Source of the DNA: Pezizomycotina sp. ARF18
Lineage: Eukaryota; Ascomycota
Reading direction: 5' to 3'
Length of the DNA stretch: 64,000 bases
Assembly: GCA_002224055.1 (NCBI GenBank)
Contig: AZLU01000052.1
Location: 62,001 to 126,000 of the forward strand
Shown: piece by piece, positions 1-11,152 of the stretch
Numbering within the stretch: the stretch's first letter is position 1
Layout: each line of letters begins with the position of its first letter
Notes under the pieces: model-generated
The model's input: only the letters and a program-made list of their open reading frames with translations
What the model was told of the DNA's origin: nothing
Databases searched by the model: none
Made by a program: the position numbers and the translations under genes

Positions 1-907
1 GATTACCATCTACAGCGATGTCTTGCGTCGCGCACAGGAAAACCAAAGCGAAGAAAGCAAAGGTAACCATGTTGAGGTGCGTTGAAGCGTTCTCCATGAG
101 CCACTCAGCACGCCCACCAAGCCAAATCAACATGACACTGCTGCACAGCTGAATCGGCAGAATCCAACTTTTTCTCCGTCCAAACCGGGGGCTCCAGACG
201 GCGTCGACAATTGGACTCCACAACAGCTTCATCGAGTAAGGGTACGCTGCAAGTGTAAATGTGCCAATTTGGGCATATGAGAGCTTGCTTTTCAGTAGGA
301 AAGGCACAGAGCCGCTAGCCAAGCCCATAGGCACACCCTGAAGGAAATATAGCAGACACAGCAACATGAAATTCCGCTTGTCCTTCTCCGGGAGATCAAC
401 GAACGAGGTGGACGGTGCGCCGGGACTATGATCGTGGTCCAGGAGAAGTCTTCGCGGTCCAGCCAGTTGTCCCTCTGGGCGGAGGAGCTGCCGGCCATCT
501 CGAAGGAGGGTTCTTCCTCCTGAGCTCCACGCTCGCGTTCGCGTTCAGCATCGGGAAGATCCTGCGAGAAAAGTTGCGCTTGTTGTCGGTACGTCAAGGC
601 TGCCCGTTGCTGCTTGGGACCCGCTGGCTTTAGATTTGGTGGAGGGCGACGACGCTTTGGCCTGCTTGCGGGTCTTGCTCATGTTATGACCAACTTCTCC
701 TCCCTCGGTGCTCGAGCCGTACTCGTCTCCTTCGAAGGAATCGTCGCTGTGGTGGTGGTGGTAGCTAGATAACGGTTCGCCGGCGAGTTTTCCCGTGGAA
801 ACGGATTCCTCAGGTAAATCTTCGTAATATTCCGGTCTGTTCAAAGGTTGGAGCTCGAGTTCCGCGTTACTTCCAGTGGTATGGTCTCCTTCTTCTTCGG
901 GAGGCAT
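1..907 (-). CDS. Acetyl-CoA transporter, SLC33A1 type (N-terminal part, cut by window edge)
   Basis: Likely carries acetyl-CoA across the ER/Golgi membrane for lumenal acetylation (known role of the SLC33/AT-1 family). The start at 907 opens a disordered acidic, Ser-rich front of about 150 residues with a His run. From about 400 down to 1 the strand reads the family core: LPEKDKRNFM, then a first membrane helix with FLQGVPMGLASGSVPFLL, SYAQIGTFTLAAYPYSMKLLWSP, FGRRKSW and, at the edge, CATQDIAVDG. These are hallmark SLC33 segments. The front uses two frames: between roughly 600-660 the reading moves to a second frame, and near 430 it returns to the first, with no intron signals. I read this as indels rather than splicing. 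The rest of the transporter lies outside the window. The family call is strong; the exact N terminus is not. Confidence 0.85.
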
Positions 908-2231
908 TCACCAAGGTAGATTGTATTCCCCTTGTGTCTTTTTTTGGCTAGAATTGGAAAGCGCTATCGCTATCGAATATGTCAGGGAAAGGTATAAAAA
1001 GAGGGGGGAGATCGAAAACAAAATTTTATCTCTGAGTCTGGAAGGGCTGGAGAGGCTGCACTTGGTGAAGTTCTGGTAACAAAATACAATGGCAGAGGAA
1101 ATAAAGGACAGTATTGATTGAATTCCGAGCAACCAGCGCAGTGAAAACAAAAACCCGCAGTGATATCACGGTTTTCTATGCAAGGGGGAGCTTCTTCTCG
1201 ATGCTTGGAGCCAGGAGGTATAGATTGGTATAACCCTTTCCCTTAACAGATATATATAGAAGCAAAGTCTAAAAAAAGAATGAGCGCGGGGAGGATTATT
1301 AAGTCTAGTTGCCAGTCAATTGAAAAGAAGCTCAAGCTCTGGATGAAATTCGGAGCCTCCCCCTTAACTTAGAGAGAGAAAGAGAGTTTTTTTTACCCTA
1401 GCCCAGCCCGGCGGCGAATGATAAGACACCCGAAAACCCCCCCCCTGCGCAACTTTGAAAGGGCGAAATTAAGAAAGAAAAGAAAAGCAGCGCGCGAGAG
1501 AGAAAGAGAGAGCCGGGACGTCGATGGAAGGAATGGAAACTACCAACGATTGGGAGAGAAAGAATTTTTTTAAAAAAAAAGTAAAGGACAGTAAGTAGCA
1601 CTACTGATTACTTCAAGTTATTTAGCGGAGTAGCTCTTTTTTTTTCTTAATTTTACCAGAGTGTCATTATTACTACCCAAACAGCAGCCGGCTAGTAGGG
1701 GAGACTTGAAACACCAAAAAATGAGGTCGCGAACTAGCCCTGCCAAGGGGAAAGCTCGCATTTCGTTACCTAGGACAAAATAAGTAACGATCATCGTCAC
1801 CTGACGATAGTTATACAATTTACATGTAATTTAGTTTGCCTATGCATAGGGAAACTTCACCAGCAGACGAGGAATATATCTTTATAAGGTACCATGTAAA
1901 GTCTATAGTTTGTGTAAACACTTGTCTAAATGCTGAAGTGGCTAAGGCTCCGTATAAAAAATCATGAAATATCACCGTTGTCAACGTGTCCGAGAAGAAT
2001 GAAATATTCGAGACTGTCGCTTACATTGGAAGAGTTCTAGCCAGTTCAAAGAACAGTACCTTGGGGCGCCTCATTGCGAGAGTGAGGGAAATGGAATTTA
2101 AAAGAAAGGCGACCCGGACCAAGCTCTGCTTATTCTTACAGAAAGACGGGGGGAACGCAAGCATTCTCTTACCATTGGCCATCGTCTGTAGATAATTTAT
2201 GTGACGAAAGGGTCGGCGCGGGAACAGCAGG
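908..2231. other. Intergenic, transporter promoter side and downstream of the queuosine gene
   Basis: Holds the upstream region of the transporter (minus strand, start 907) and the 3' side of the queuosine-salvage gene, which ends at 2232. There are purine-rich GA stretches around 1370-1390 and 1480-1515, a short TATA run at about 1250 and small A/T runs. Short open frames here do not look like protein. I see no RNA gene. Confidence 0.5.
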
Positions 2232-3914
2232 CTAGTACCAGATGGATCGTGTACGATGGTGTGGCATCACTTGCTGTCCCTTTAGCTCCTGTTCCTTCAC
2301 CAGATCGTACAAGAAAAGTCCATCAAAACAGCGTTGAGGTTAATCGCAGCTTCCGGGTGGTTGCGGATTATTTCTTTGCGTAACAGTTCGACGCAATGTA
2401 TACTACACCCTGTGGAGTCAGAGAAGAATATAATTCAAGCGTTAACGCCGTTATAAGAACGAAAAGGTGAAAAATAAAAACAGCACGAAGAGAAAGAGAT
2501 GAGGGAGAGAGGCAAATCACAATAGTACGGAAGGGTATCTACCTCGAAGTTCAGTCTCCCAGGTGTGTCTCGATTCTATCAACTTCTTATCACGGATGTG
2601 GAGCTCAAGCTTGGGCGAGTACGCTATGCATCCGAAGCTCTGTAAAATTTGAGGTATTCGATAATCTGCGATGAATATTAGCTGGAAGGCTGCGGTAAAT
2701 TATACTCGCAATTATACGATTGTGCCTTGTTCAAACTTCACATACCAGCAAACATCGTTAGCGAATCTATATCGTCGAATTTGCCGTACGACTCTCCATC
2801 AAAAGATGCCCATATATCTACCCGAGAATGCGATAGTTAGCTCAATGACAAGATTTCGATTGGCGTAAGATAAAGATGATTTATACAAACCTGCAACAAG
2901 AATCTGGGCTCGCTTGTAGAATTTTACAACCTTTCCTTCGAAATTCGTCTCGTCACTGTGCACGTCAGCACTCCATCAATAGACAGAGCATGATAGTTGC
3001 TTCGGGAAACCCAGATGTGCTACATACCGGAAGCAAGGGAATTCCTTGACTAGCAGGTTCACCAGTTTACCTGCGGAACCTCCGGCTTCAGAAATAAGGT
3101 TTGAGAACAGCCCATCATATCTCTACAAAGTCAGTTTTTTTTTTCTTTTCTTTTTCTTTCTTTTTGTTTCTCTCTTGTTTCCCTGCAAACGCGATTCCTA
3201 CAGAGCAACCTAGGAACACAATTACCTCGCATAGATACTGCTTGCTTCCCGGAGACATTTTATGCGCTCTTCCAGCATCGGCATGGGTTGCAGCGTCGAC
3301 GACCGGAATAGTGCCGAATCACATCATCCGTGCATATCGAAGGGTCGACGACGAAATACGGTGACGTTATCGGAATGCCTGCATCCAGAGTGTTTACTAA
3401 GTTCATGCAATTGCTGCATTCGCTGCGTCTGTAGCACAGTTGTTTACTTCCTCAACCACCGCATCTTCCTTTCACTGTCTTGGGAGCTGTGCTGGGGGAG
3501 CTTACCCTCATTCACGGCTCTTTTCAGCGCCCACCATGGAGAAGTAGCCCGTCCATTTTCTTCCCGGTGGGTATTCGACGGTGTAGATGCCGTCCTTGTC
3601 GTCCTCGCTCCAGAAGCAGAGCTGAGCAGGTCCATTGTGAATATAAAGTTGACCTGTTCGATGTCCCTGGAGCTTGGGTGCAGCTCGTGTGACCACGACT
3701 TGTTGAGTAACCGCGGTCTTTCATGTTCTTCCAGATGTACTCTGCAGCAGCTTTGCAGTGACTCATGTCCAGGGCTACGTCAAGTGCGTTGTCGAATATG
3801 TACTGCGCGCTCGCTTTGACGCCTGTGTCAGAAGATAGCTCGGGTTCAGGCGCCTGTCCCAACCCAGCGCCTCCTCATGAAAGCGATGAGTTCGTGGTCT
3901 GTGTCGTCGTCCAT
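2232..3914 (-). CDS. qng1: Queuosine 5'-phosphate N-glycosylase/hydrolase (queuosine salvage, DUF2419)
   Basis: Releases the base queuine from queuosine nucleotides so that it can be reused in tRNA anticodons (known for human QNG1 and relatives). I place seven exons: 3914-3506, 3378-3226, 3120-3028, 2955-2891, 2817-2746, 2665-2543 and 2409-2232, all with GT-AG introns of 73-133 bp that join cleanly. Motifs in order: AAEYIWKNM, FCFWSEDD, YPPGRKWTGYFSMVGA, RAVNEG-IPITSPYF, LVNLLVKEFPCFR, NFEGKVVKFYKRAQILVAD, DSLTMFADYRIPQ (with the family's conserved Asp), ELRGCSI and the end HHRTRSIWY. Length, about 330 residues, fits the family. The usual CSLWC reads CSIHC. At least three frame breaks occur inside exons. 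One, in the last exon, is a T run one base short before CTTGTACGATCTGG. The family call is firm. Confidence 0.9.
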
Positions 3915-4210
3915 GGCTCTCTCTGATCTGCTTCCTGCCTGTTCCTTGGCTCTGATACTCCTATTCGTTCTTGTTTTTCTTTTTCTTTTCGAGGCAATCA
4001 AGTCCGAGTTTCTATGGGGGAAGTGTCCCTTTTCTTTTTTTTTTTTTTTTTTTCTTTTCTTCTATCTTCCTCCGTTCTCTCTTTTCCTTTATCGATAAGG
4101 AAATATATAGAAAACAAGATAAAAGCTGGAGCCTGAAGAGACTATCTATTATATATACTTTACGTGTATATTCTGAGGGGGGTGGTAAACCGTAAGTTTA
4201 CTTTTTCTTT

Positions 4211-4243
<33 letters not shown>

Positions 4244-4549
4244 TTTCAACCTGAGTCAAAGAAAATAGTATAGAGTAGGAAGTATAGAGCAGCCAAGTTT
4301 ATTATATATATATATATATATATATATATTTTTTAATTTTTTATTTTTTATTTTTATTTTATTTTATTTTATTTATTTTTTTTCCTTTCCTTTTTGTCCC
4401 TGATCGGTTTAGTTCTCAATATCCGATTGTAAAAAAAAAAAAAAGGGAGAGCTACATTCTAGCCTCTAGGTATATTACTGCTGGGGACATGTGGGGCAAC
4501 GGTTCTTTCCTTCCCCTGAGAAGGCTGTCAAATTTTAACTATAACTTTA
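3915..4549. repeat. Low-complexity intergenic DNA: T31, (TA)n and A/T-rich satellite-like tract
   Basis: Upstream of the queuosine gene. It contains a T run at 4040-4056, an uninterrupted T31 at 4212-4242, a (TA)n dinucleotide tract at about 4303-4329 and an ATTTT-type degenerate repeat to about 4383. The T-rich open frames on the plus strand, made mostly of Phe and Leu, are artefacts of this composition. Confidence 0.8.
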
Positions 4550-5268
4550 GAAGTCTCCCTCGCCAAAAGGAAAAAGAGTAATAAGAGGGTTTCGCGTAAT
4601 GAGGACGTGCAGGGCGTGCAGCAACTGTAAAAGGCTGGCTTGAGGTAAGAAAAATAGATATTGATAACCATTGAGGATCTGAAGAAAAGACACTACAGAT
4701 ACACAAAGTTGATAATACTTTGAGGTCGACGGACAAGGTAGGTGAGTGTGGCATGAATTTTTCCCCTCCTCGTTTTTCTTTGCTTCCAAGATCTCTTTCA
4801 AATTGTAGGATAATATGTAAAGTTGGGTATTCATTTCGCGTGCTGATTGAAGTGAATCTAGAGCTTCGGTAAAAGGGGATAATGAGGTTATTCCTCTTCT
4901 TCATTAACGAATTGGGAAATACTGAGTTGCTGCGCACGCTCGACCTCTCTTGGTGAAAAGCTCCATCGCGTTAGAAAGTCGATACTTTGAGATGCTGGGT
5001 TGCACAGCTTGCAGTGTCACTATATTCCGCTCGAGGGAGGTATTATAGTGGGACCTCAATTCCCTCTCACACAGCTGATATTGACGCAAAAATGGCTCGT
5101 CTTCCTGCTAAATTCGCTGGGTGGTAGATATTTGCTTAATCACGCTCTTTCGGATTCGCAACGAACATCTATTCTTTCCCTTTCCTTTTTATATACTTAC
5201 TTTTTATTCGGGGTGTCGTATTTCTTTGAGCCTCGAACTAGTGTAAACGAAAAAGCTATACGGTCCAT
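4550..5268 (-). CDS. Possible small spliced gene with a coiled coil, function unknown
   Basis: I do not recognise this one. A start at 5268 reads MDRIAFSFTLVRGSKKYDTPN and runs into GTAAGT. About 100 bp on, an ATTTAG acceptor leads into QEDEPFLRQYQLCERELRS and then HYNTSLERNIVTLQAVQPSIS, KYRLSNAMELFTKRGRAQQ. After one frame change it reads a heptad-like stretch, EALDSLQSAREMN then LYILSYNLKEILEAKK. The composition (charged, no low complexity, amphipathic pattern) looks coding, and the surrounding frames do not. The 3' end is unclear: further introns (ACAG and CAG acceptors near 4630 and 4680) may exist. It could be a small adaptor or complex subunit, but I have no family match. Coordinates are approximate. 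Confidence 0.4.
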
Positions 5269-6115
5269 TTTCGGGTTGGCGCTTTTCCCTTTTGACTCAA
5301 TGCAGGTGACGACGATGCCCTGTTTCGAACGCAACTCGGCAGCTGCAAATCAGGTACCAGAAATTCCCTTGGCTTTGCAAGTAAAATACGCGTGCAAAAT
5401 ACAAATAGCAGAGAGCAAGAGAAACGGACGGAAGACAGCAAATAATTGATCTATAAAGAGAAGTTCTGCCAAGAGCCCCCACCCCTTCCCTCCTCCTTTT
5501 CCTTCTGCTTCTGCCCCCTCTATCAGTATTGTCTAGATTTGCTCTCGTAAGTAGAATACTGAGAACTACTTAATCAAGTCCACGTTGCATAAACTTCTAG
5601 CTAATATCTTCAGAAATTCAACCTACAACGAATCTCCGGGTCCCACGGGATAGTTCGTTTTAGATTTATTACTACGCTATCTTATTAACTTAAGTATGTT
5701 GGAAGGTTGAAGCCTGCTCCATAGAGCAAATGTCAAAAAAAAAAAAAAAAAACAACTTATATACCTCTCACGGAGGATATATCACAAGGCCCGAAAAGTA
5801 AGTACTGGTGGTGTGCGAGTAAGCAGAAACGGTTGTGATCCCGGTACTTAAGATTAAGTCTCCATTGGAAGAGGGGTATTTTTTTTTTTATCTGATAATC
5901 CCACCCCTTTTTAATCTGCCTCCTATTGTTTTCCTTTTGTTAGTTTCTTTTTCTTCACTTTGCTCTCGAGTATTGCTTTTTCCCTCCTTGACCCCGTTCG
6001 AATCTCAGTGGGCGTTCGTCAGGGGACCCCCAAGACCAGCTTACCACGAAGGTTATCCTTTAACGAGAGACTCGAGAGGAGCCAAAGCGTATATCACGGC
6101 GGGCTCTTGAGACGG

Positions 6116-6155
<40 letters not shown>

Positions 6156-6156
6156 A
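6116..6156. repeat. T20-A21 homopolymer palindrome
   Basis: Twenty T residues run directly into twenty-one A residues, giving a perfect inverted repeat with no loop. Such DNA is rigid and excludes nucleosomes. The copy length is uncertain because homopolymers are the least reliable part of this sequence. Confidence 0.9.
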
Positions 6157-8027
6157 GGCATAATGACAACACAAATACTTAAGTACCAATTAATAAAAAA
6201 AACAAGACGATATAACGGAGGAAAGAAAGAGAAATATGATCCGCACGGAAGTAAGTTATCTTTCTTCTCGGTGTTCATTTGTCAAAGCAACTGTTAGAAC
6301 AGTTTCTGAGCGGCCAATAATCTCTTATTTTCGGTCTTCGCCCAGGGTTTTTAAAAAAGAAGGAAAAAAAGAAAGAACCCTTTTATGACACGGTAGGGGA
6401 AAAGAGCGCTAGTCCAACTGCTGTCGTTGGACTCCCTTTTCCACTAGATTGTTTTCTTTTTCTTTCTTTTCTTTTTTGCTTTTTGATCGCGAGACGCGAA
6501 ATCAAAGACAAAAAAAATATATTCTCGTACGCCCTATCTCTTTTTTCTTTTTTTTATTCTTTTTTTTTCTTCTGCTTTCGTGGGCTTTTTTCCCCCCTTC
6601 CCCCTCACTCACCGATCCTCTTTATTATTGTTTATTTTTTTTCCCTTTCGCCTTCTTCGTTTTGTTGCTTTCTGTTCTTTGGACAGAATATTATTTCCTC
6701 TATATTTTCTTTCGTTCCTTTCCTTTTCCTAAAATATATATCTCTTTTTTATTTTTTATTTTAATTACTCTCTCTTCTCGGTGGTGGATGCCGCTTTTCT
6801 ATTCTGCCCAGTCCAGTCCGGAAATTCGTCAGAACCTTTCAGTCCAACCTCCACCAGAGGTTCCGATATTTATTCATTAACACAGCAGAAGAGGCCGAGG
6901 TCCTCTCCATTTATACCGTATAATATCTATTTATAATTTTCCTCCGGTTGACTTTTTCTTGTATTTTCGCTTTATAGAATTTTGTAAATTTTGTAAACAT
7001 TTTTTTTTTTTCTTTGGGCGCACGAGGCTGGCAATTATAAGGTGGGCTGCTTTTTAACTTGGAAAAGGTTCACGTTCAGGGGAAAAGCGGAAACCATTTT
7101 TTCGAACAACATTGAATATACTTCTACCCAAGCAAGCGCTCTTCGTTGACGAACTCACCGTTGCACAATTCAGACACGGCGCTATCGCAATCGATTTACG
7201 AGATATATATAAACAAAAAGCCACCTGTCGATCGATATACGTCTTGGCGAGTATATCCCTGAACGAGGTAAATTTCGCAACTTTCGGGACTGAATATCTC
7301 AAGGATCTATCGCGGATATCTTCTGTTGTGGCGAAGGTATCTTCAAGCAACGTGGATAGGATCGCGCCGTTTCTCAATCCGCAACTCGTTTAGCACGTAA
7401 ACTATCGGCGCGAACCCATTGGCTTGACGGGAATAGATTGGCTGAAGCCGACTGGGTTTTTGACGTTCGAGCCTGCTTTTCCTCTGTATTCTCGATAGAG
7501 ACCAGAGATCTTCAATAGTGTAGACTCATCTCGCCCTCTATAGAGATATATATTTTTTTTCTCTGCTTAGTTCCGGATCAAGACGGGCTTGCGTTCATAT
7601 TAGAAGGTTAGAAATCCGCTATAAAGCATATTCCTCAAGAAAAAGAAAAAAGAAAAATAAGGAAGGGGGTGAAGAAAGAAAGAGTAACAGGCGCAGCGAA
7701 GCCCTCCTTTTCCCACTGACTTTTTTTTTCTCGTCTCACGATCGATCTCCATCTCTACTTCTTGTTCATCCCCATCGTTCTCTTGATCCCTTATATATAT
7801 AAATGATCGTAAAAAGATCCTACTTATCCGCGAAAGATATATATCGATACCGAAGTATTTATTCTTTGGAAAAAAGTTCGCGCCAGGAAGGGTTGTTTAG
7901 TTGGTTAAGAAAGGGATAGGGATAGGATAAGACGAGAACAGTAATTGACTCGATCTTTATTTAATTATTTTTAGGCCCTCACGCCCATACTTCTTAATTC
8001 GAAGGGGAAAACAAAAATATTATATTT

Positions 8028-8042
8028 AAAAAAAAAAAAAAA
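8028..8042 (+). promoter_or_regulatory. Poly(A) leader touching the septin-like start codon
   Basis: Fifteen A residues precede the A of the ATG at 8043 with no base between. A-rich leaders of this kind in yeasts can bind poly(A)-binding protein and favour initiation (known); that it acts so here is inference. The nicotinamidase start at 40885 has a similar A-rich leader and also begins ATGGCG. Confidence 0.4.
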
Positions 8043-9916
8043 ATGGCGAACACTTGAAAGAATGCAACCGCATCCTCCTCCAAATTATCCCCTCCCCTCC
8101 ACCGCCTGTGTCTTCCGCTGAACGGCCGTCCGCGCCGACAACACCAAGATCCGCCAAATCCCTGCACCCGACCCAAAATCACCGGACACAACTCATACGC
8201 GGTCACAGAACGCTTCTCCTAATCCTAACTCACCTTCACAATCCAGTAAAAACTTGCTGTACACCCTACCAGACGTACATCCTTGGAAATCTCTGCGCCG
8301 CTCAAAGTCCTCCGAACGTGGACCACCTAAGAAGTTGTCCAAGAAGGCTCATTCTACTATGCCTCCACTACCAAAATCGGCCCTCGCCTCCCGAAATCCC
8401 CGTTGGACTGGCGTAGCAGCCGGCTCCAAGACATTGGGGGAAGCTGCTACCGCTTACGAAAATGCGACTAGGAGCTTGGAGTCGCAGCGTCGCATACGGG
8501 GTGACAAGGCCGAGCGTGGATATCCCGAGCATTAAGCGAGGGTTCAATATCAACGAGGATCCTTACAGTGGTGTTGGAAGTATACGAACCGTGGTCGTTA
8601 CAGCTACGCAAGCAGTGCCGTTTCAACAATCAACAGTCCTAGGAGGTTGAGGAAAAGAAAGGATCCTATTCCATTCAAGTACGTCTTCCCAAATTAGTTT
8701 TCTTTATTATGTTTTTTTTTGTAGATTCTGACTTCTTATTGAAATCTGAACCCTATAGCATATTGGTTATTGGCGCTGCGAACTCTGGCAAATCTGAATT
8801 CGTCCGATTCTTGAAACAATCACTGGCGCCGAAGCCCAAGAAAGGATCTCATAATACTGAGGAAATGCAAAATGGATTTGATCACGAGTTCGAAGACGAT
8901 GAAGAGGCAAACTCTCCGTTTACGAAGACTTACATTGAAACGGACATCGACGGCGAAAGGGTCGGATCACCATTTGGGACTCCACAGGTTTTGAAAAGGG
9001 CGTCGTCGATCTACAGCTCCGCGAGACGGTTGCTTTTCTCGAGAGCAAATTCGAAGAAACCTTTACCGAGGAAACGCGAATATCCAGGCTTCCGGGTGTT
9101 CAGGATACTCATATCCATTGTACTTTCTTCTTACTTGACCCTTCTACTCTAGGCTCAGGATTTATTCGCAAGGCAAATACTAGCCGTAAAGGAAGCAAGG
9201 AAATGGCACTTGACGAGGATCTCTGCCTTCAGGTCTTCAAGGCCCTCAAAGGCAAGACTACTGTCATTCCAGTAATCGCCAAAGCGGATACCTGCACTTC
9301 AGCCCACATGTCGGACCTTAAGCGACTGGTTGTTAAGACTTTGCAGGGAGCTGACATTAACCCACTCGAGGAGTTGGATCTGGAAATCGATTTTACCGAA
9401 AAGCCACGGCGGAAGAAGGCTAAGCCACAAACATGGCTGTTCCGGAAGAAGATGAGACTGAACCTGTCAAATCTGCGTCGAATCTTTCTACCAAGAAAGT
9501 TCCGATGAGGAAGAAGAGTGGACGAAGAAGATGCACCGATTCCCATCAGCGACATCATCCCACTGTCCATCATCTCTCCAGACACATATACACCTGAGTT
9601 CGTAGGACGAAAATTTCCTTGGGGAGTTGCAGACCCGTACAACACTGAGCATTGTGACTTTACCAAGTTAAAGGTTGCCGTATTCAACGAGTGGAGAAGT
9701 GATCTTCGAGAAGCGAGCAGGGAAATATGGTACGAGAATTGGAGGACAAGCCGACTTACTGCAATGGCAGCCGCGGGGTCCTTCGAGGGGACGAAGGCTT
9801 CATGCATCTTGATGATTCCATGCCGCCTTCAAAAACTCTGCTCTGTAAATTCCTTATTTGGGAAAGGCGATTCTATAAAAGCACGCAAGCTCGTCTATTT
9901 ACCGTTACAATTTTAA
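8043..9916 (+). CDS. Septin-like GTPase with a disordered N terminus
   Basis: A septin-type G-domain protein. Septins are GTP-binding filament proteins of the cell cortex, but this one is divergent and may not polymerise. The first 200 or so residues are Ser/Pro/Arg-rich and disordered. An intron at 8679-8724 precedes YSILVIGAANSGKSEFVRFL, with P-loop GAANSGKS. Next come ITIWDSTGFEKGVVDL (switch, DSTG), TVIPVIAKADT (AKAD base-specificity motif) and a basic insert around 9400-9480. The tail reads PLSIISPDTYTPEFVGRKFPWG, ADPYNTEHCDFTKL and FNEWRSDLREASREIWYENWR, which is the septin unique-element region. There is an in-frame stop four codons after the ATG and later frame changes near 8230, 8650, 8965 and 9500, so the exact start and end are uncertain. 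The domain call is solid; core-septin function is not. Confidence 0.8.
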
Positions 9917-11119
9917 CATTTGATTGCGTCAAGGATTAACTCCGCGTTACGCTCTCCCACTTTCTTTTCCCCTTTACTGAACCCAAAAAAATTTTATATT
10001 AGCGAATGGCCCGGCGCGTCGTTTTATCTTACCTGTTTTGTTTTAAAGTCCCCCAATTCATTTAACCTTGAAATTCTCGACACTGTTACGAGCCCATTTC
10101 CTTGATTGTCTATACTCAGATACCGCGTTAGATGTTCAACCCTGACCATCTTTCTCTTTTGTGTCCGTTTTCATATTCCTCTTTCAAATCTTTCTCTTCG
10201 TTTCCCCTCTTCGTTTCAATACTCCTTTGAGTATTTGACCATTAGGATTTTATATTTCGTCAGCTTCTTTTGTTTCTTGTACCCTCCATTATTTCTTTTC
10301 TTGACTTCAACGAGATTGTATAGCATCATTTGATTTTCCTCACGAGATACATCTCATTTACTTTTTTTTTTTTTTTTTTTTTCATATCATTATTTCCCTT
10401 ATCCCTATCTTTTTTATTAACTGGAAATCCCCATAAGAATCCATACTTTAAAAAAAAAAAACAAAAACTAGCTTTACTTTTCTTTCCCTTTGGGCAATTT
10501 GACCTGCAATCCTTCTCTGGTGGTTCGTTTTCCTTTATAAGCTTGTTAGAAAGATACAGTTATATTTATATTATTTTTTTCGTCGTTGTCTTGCATGTCA
10601 GTATTGTAGAGAATTGCAGACTAGGAGGTAGTAACTTTAGTCTATCCTCGTTTATACTTTGAAAACATGCGCTTGTAGCTAGCTGCATGGACGTGACTTT
10701 TTATTGCTCCTTGGTATTTACAAGAGCCACTCTTAAGATCTTTTTCATTGCTTCGTTGCCTTAAATTTTTTTAAAGGGCGATACAAGAATGAACATATCC
10801 AATATTCCTTTTCTCTCCGGGTTCTGCCTTTGTATATCTGCCACGAAGGCGAGGATGAATATTATTCTTGTGACACCAATTCAAAAAGGTATTCTTATTC
10901 GAAGTAGTATCGCCAGTACAGTTTCAAAAATGAACGATTTGAGATAGTGTAGGTCGCAGCAGTCAGTATATCTTACACGTTGTTTAACACATACCGTTAC
11001 GCACACTTTTTCTTGGATCTTCGCGGTGCGTTCGCATTGTAAACTTATCAGCTGAGTGACCGATGACAACAAGCTTTGGTATTCCTTAGAGCAAAAAACC
11101 GCGGGGTGTACTTACCAGT

Positions 11120-11152
<33 letters not shown>

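Larger units (their letters stand above)
5269..8042. other. Gene-poor stretch, T-rich, with a long T/A palindrome
   Basis: No convincing gene. It includes a T20-A21 palindrome at 6116-6156, long pyrimidine tracts at 6450-6780 that create Phe-rich false frames, and several TATA-like runs (7200-7210, 7790-7800). Overlapping 93- and 107-residue frames at 7054-7393 on both strands lack recognisable motifs. The last 500 bp are the upstream region of the septin-like gene and include TATATATA at about 7792. Confidence 0.5.

Noticed and set aside
6449-6880. 143-residue Phe-rich frame
   Set aside because: It is a translation of long pyrimidine runs, with no motif and no codon pattern beyond T content.
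7054-7393. Overlapping 93- and 107-residue frames on both strands
   Set aside because: There is no family motif, start context or intron signal to favour either one.
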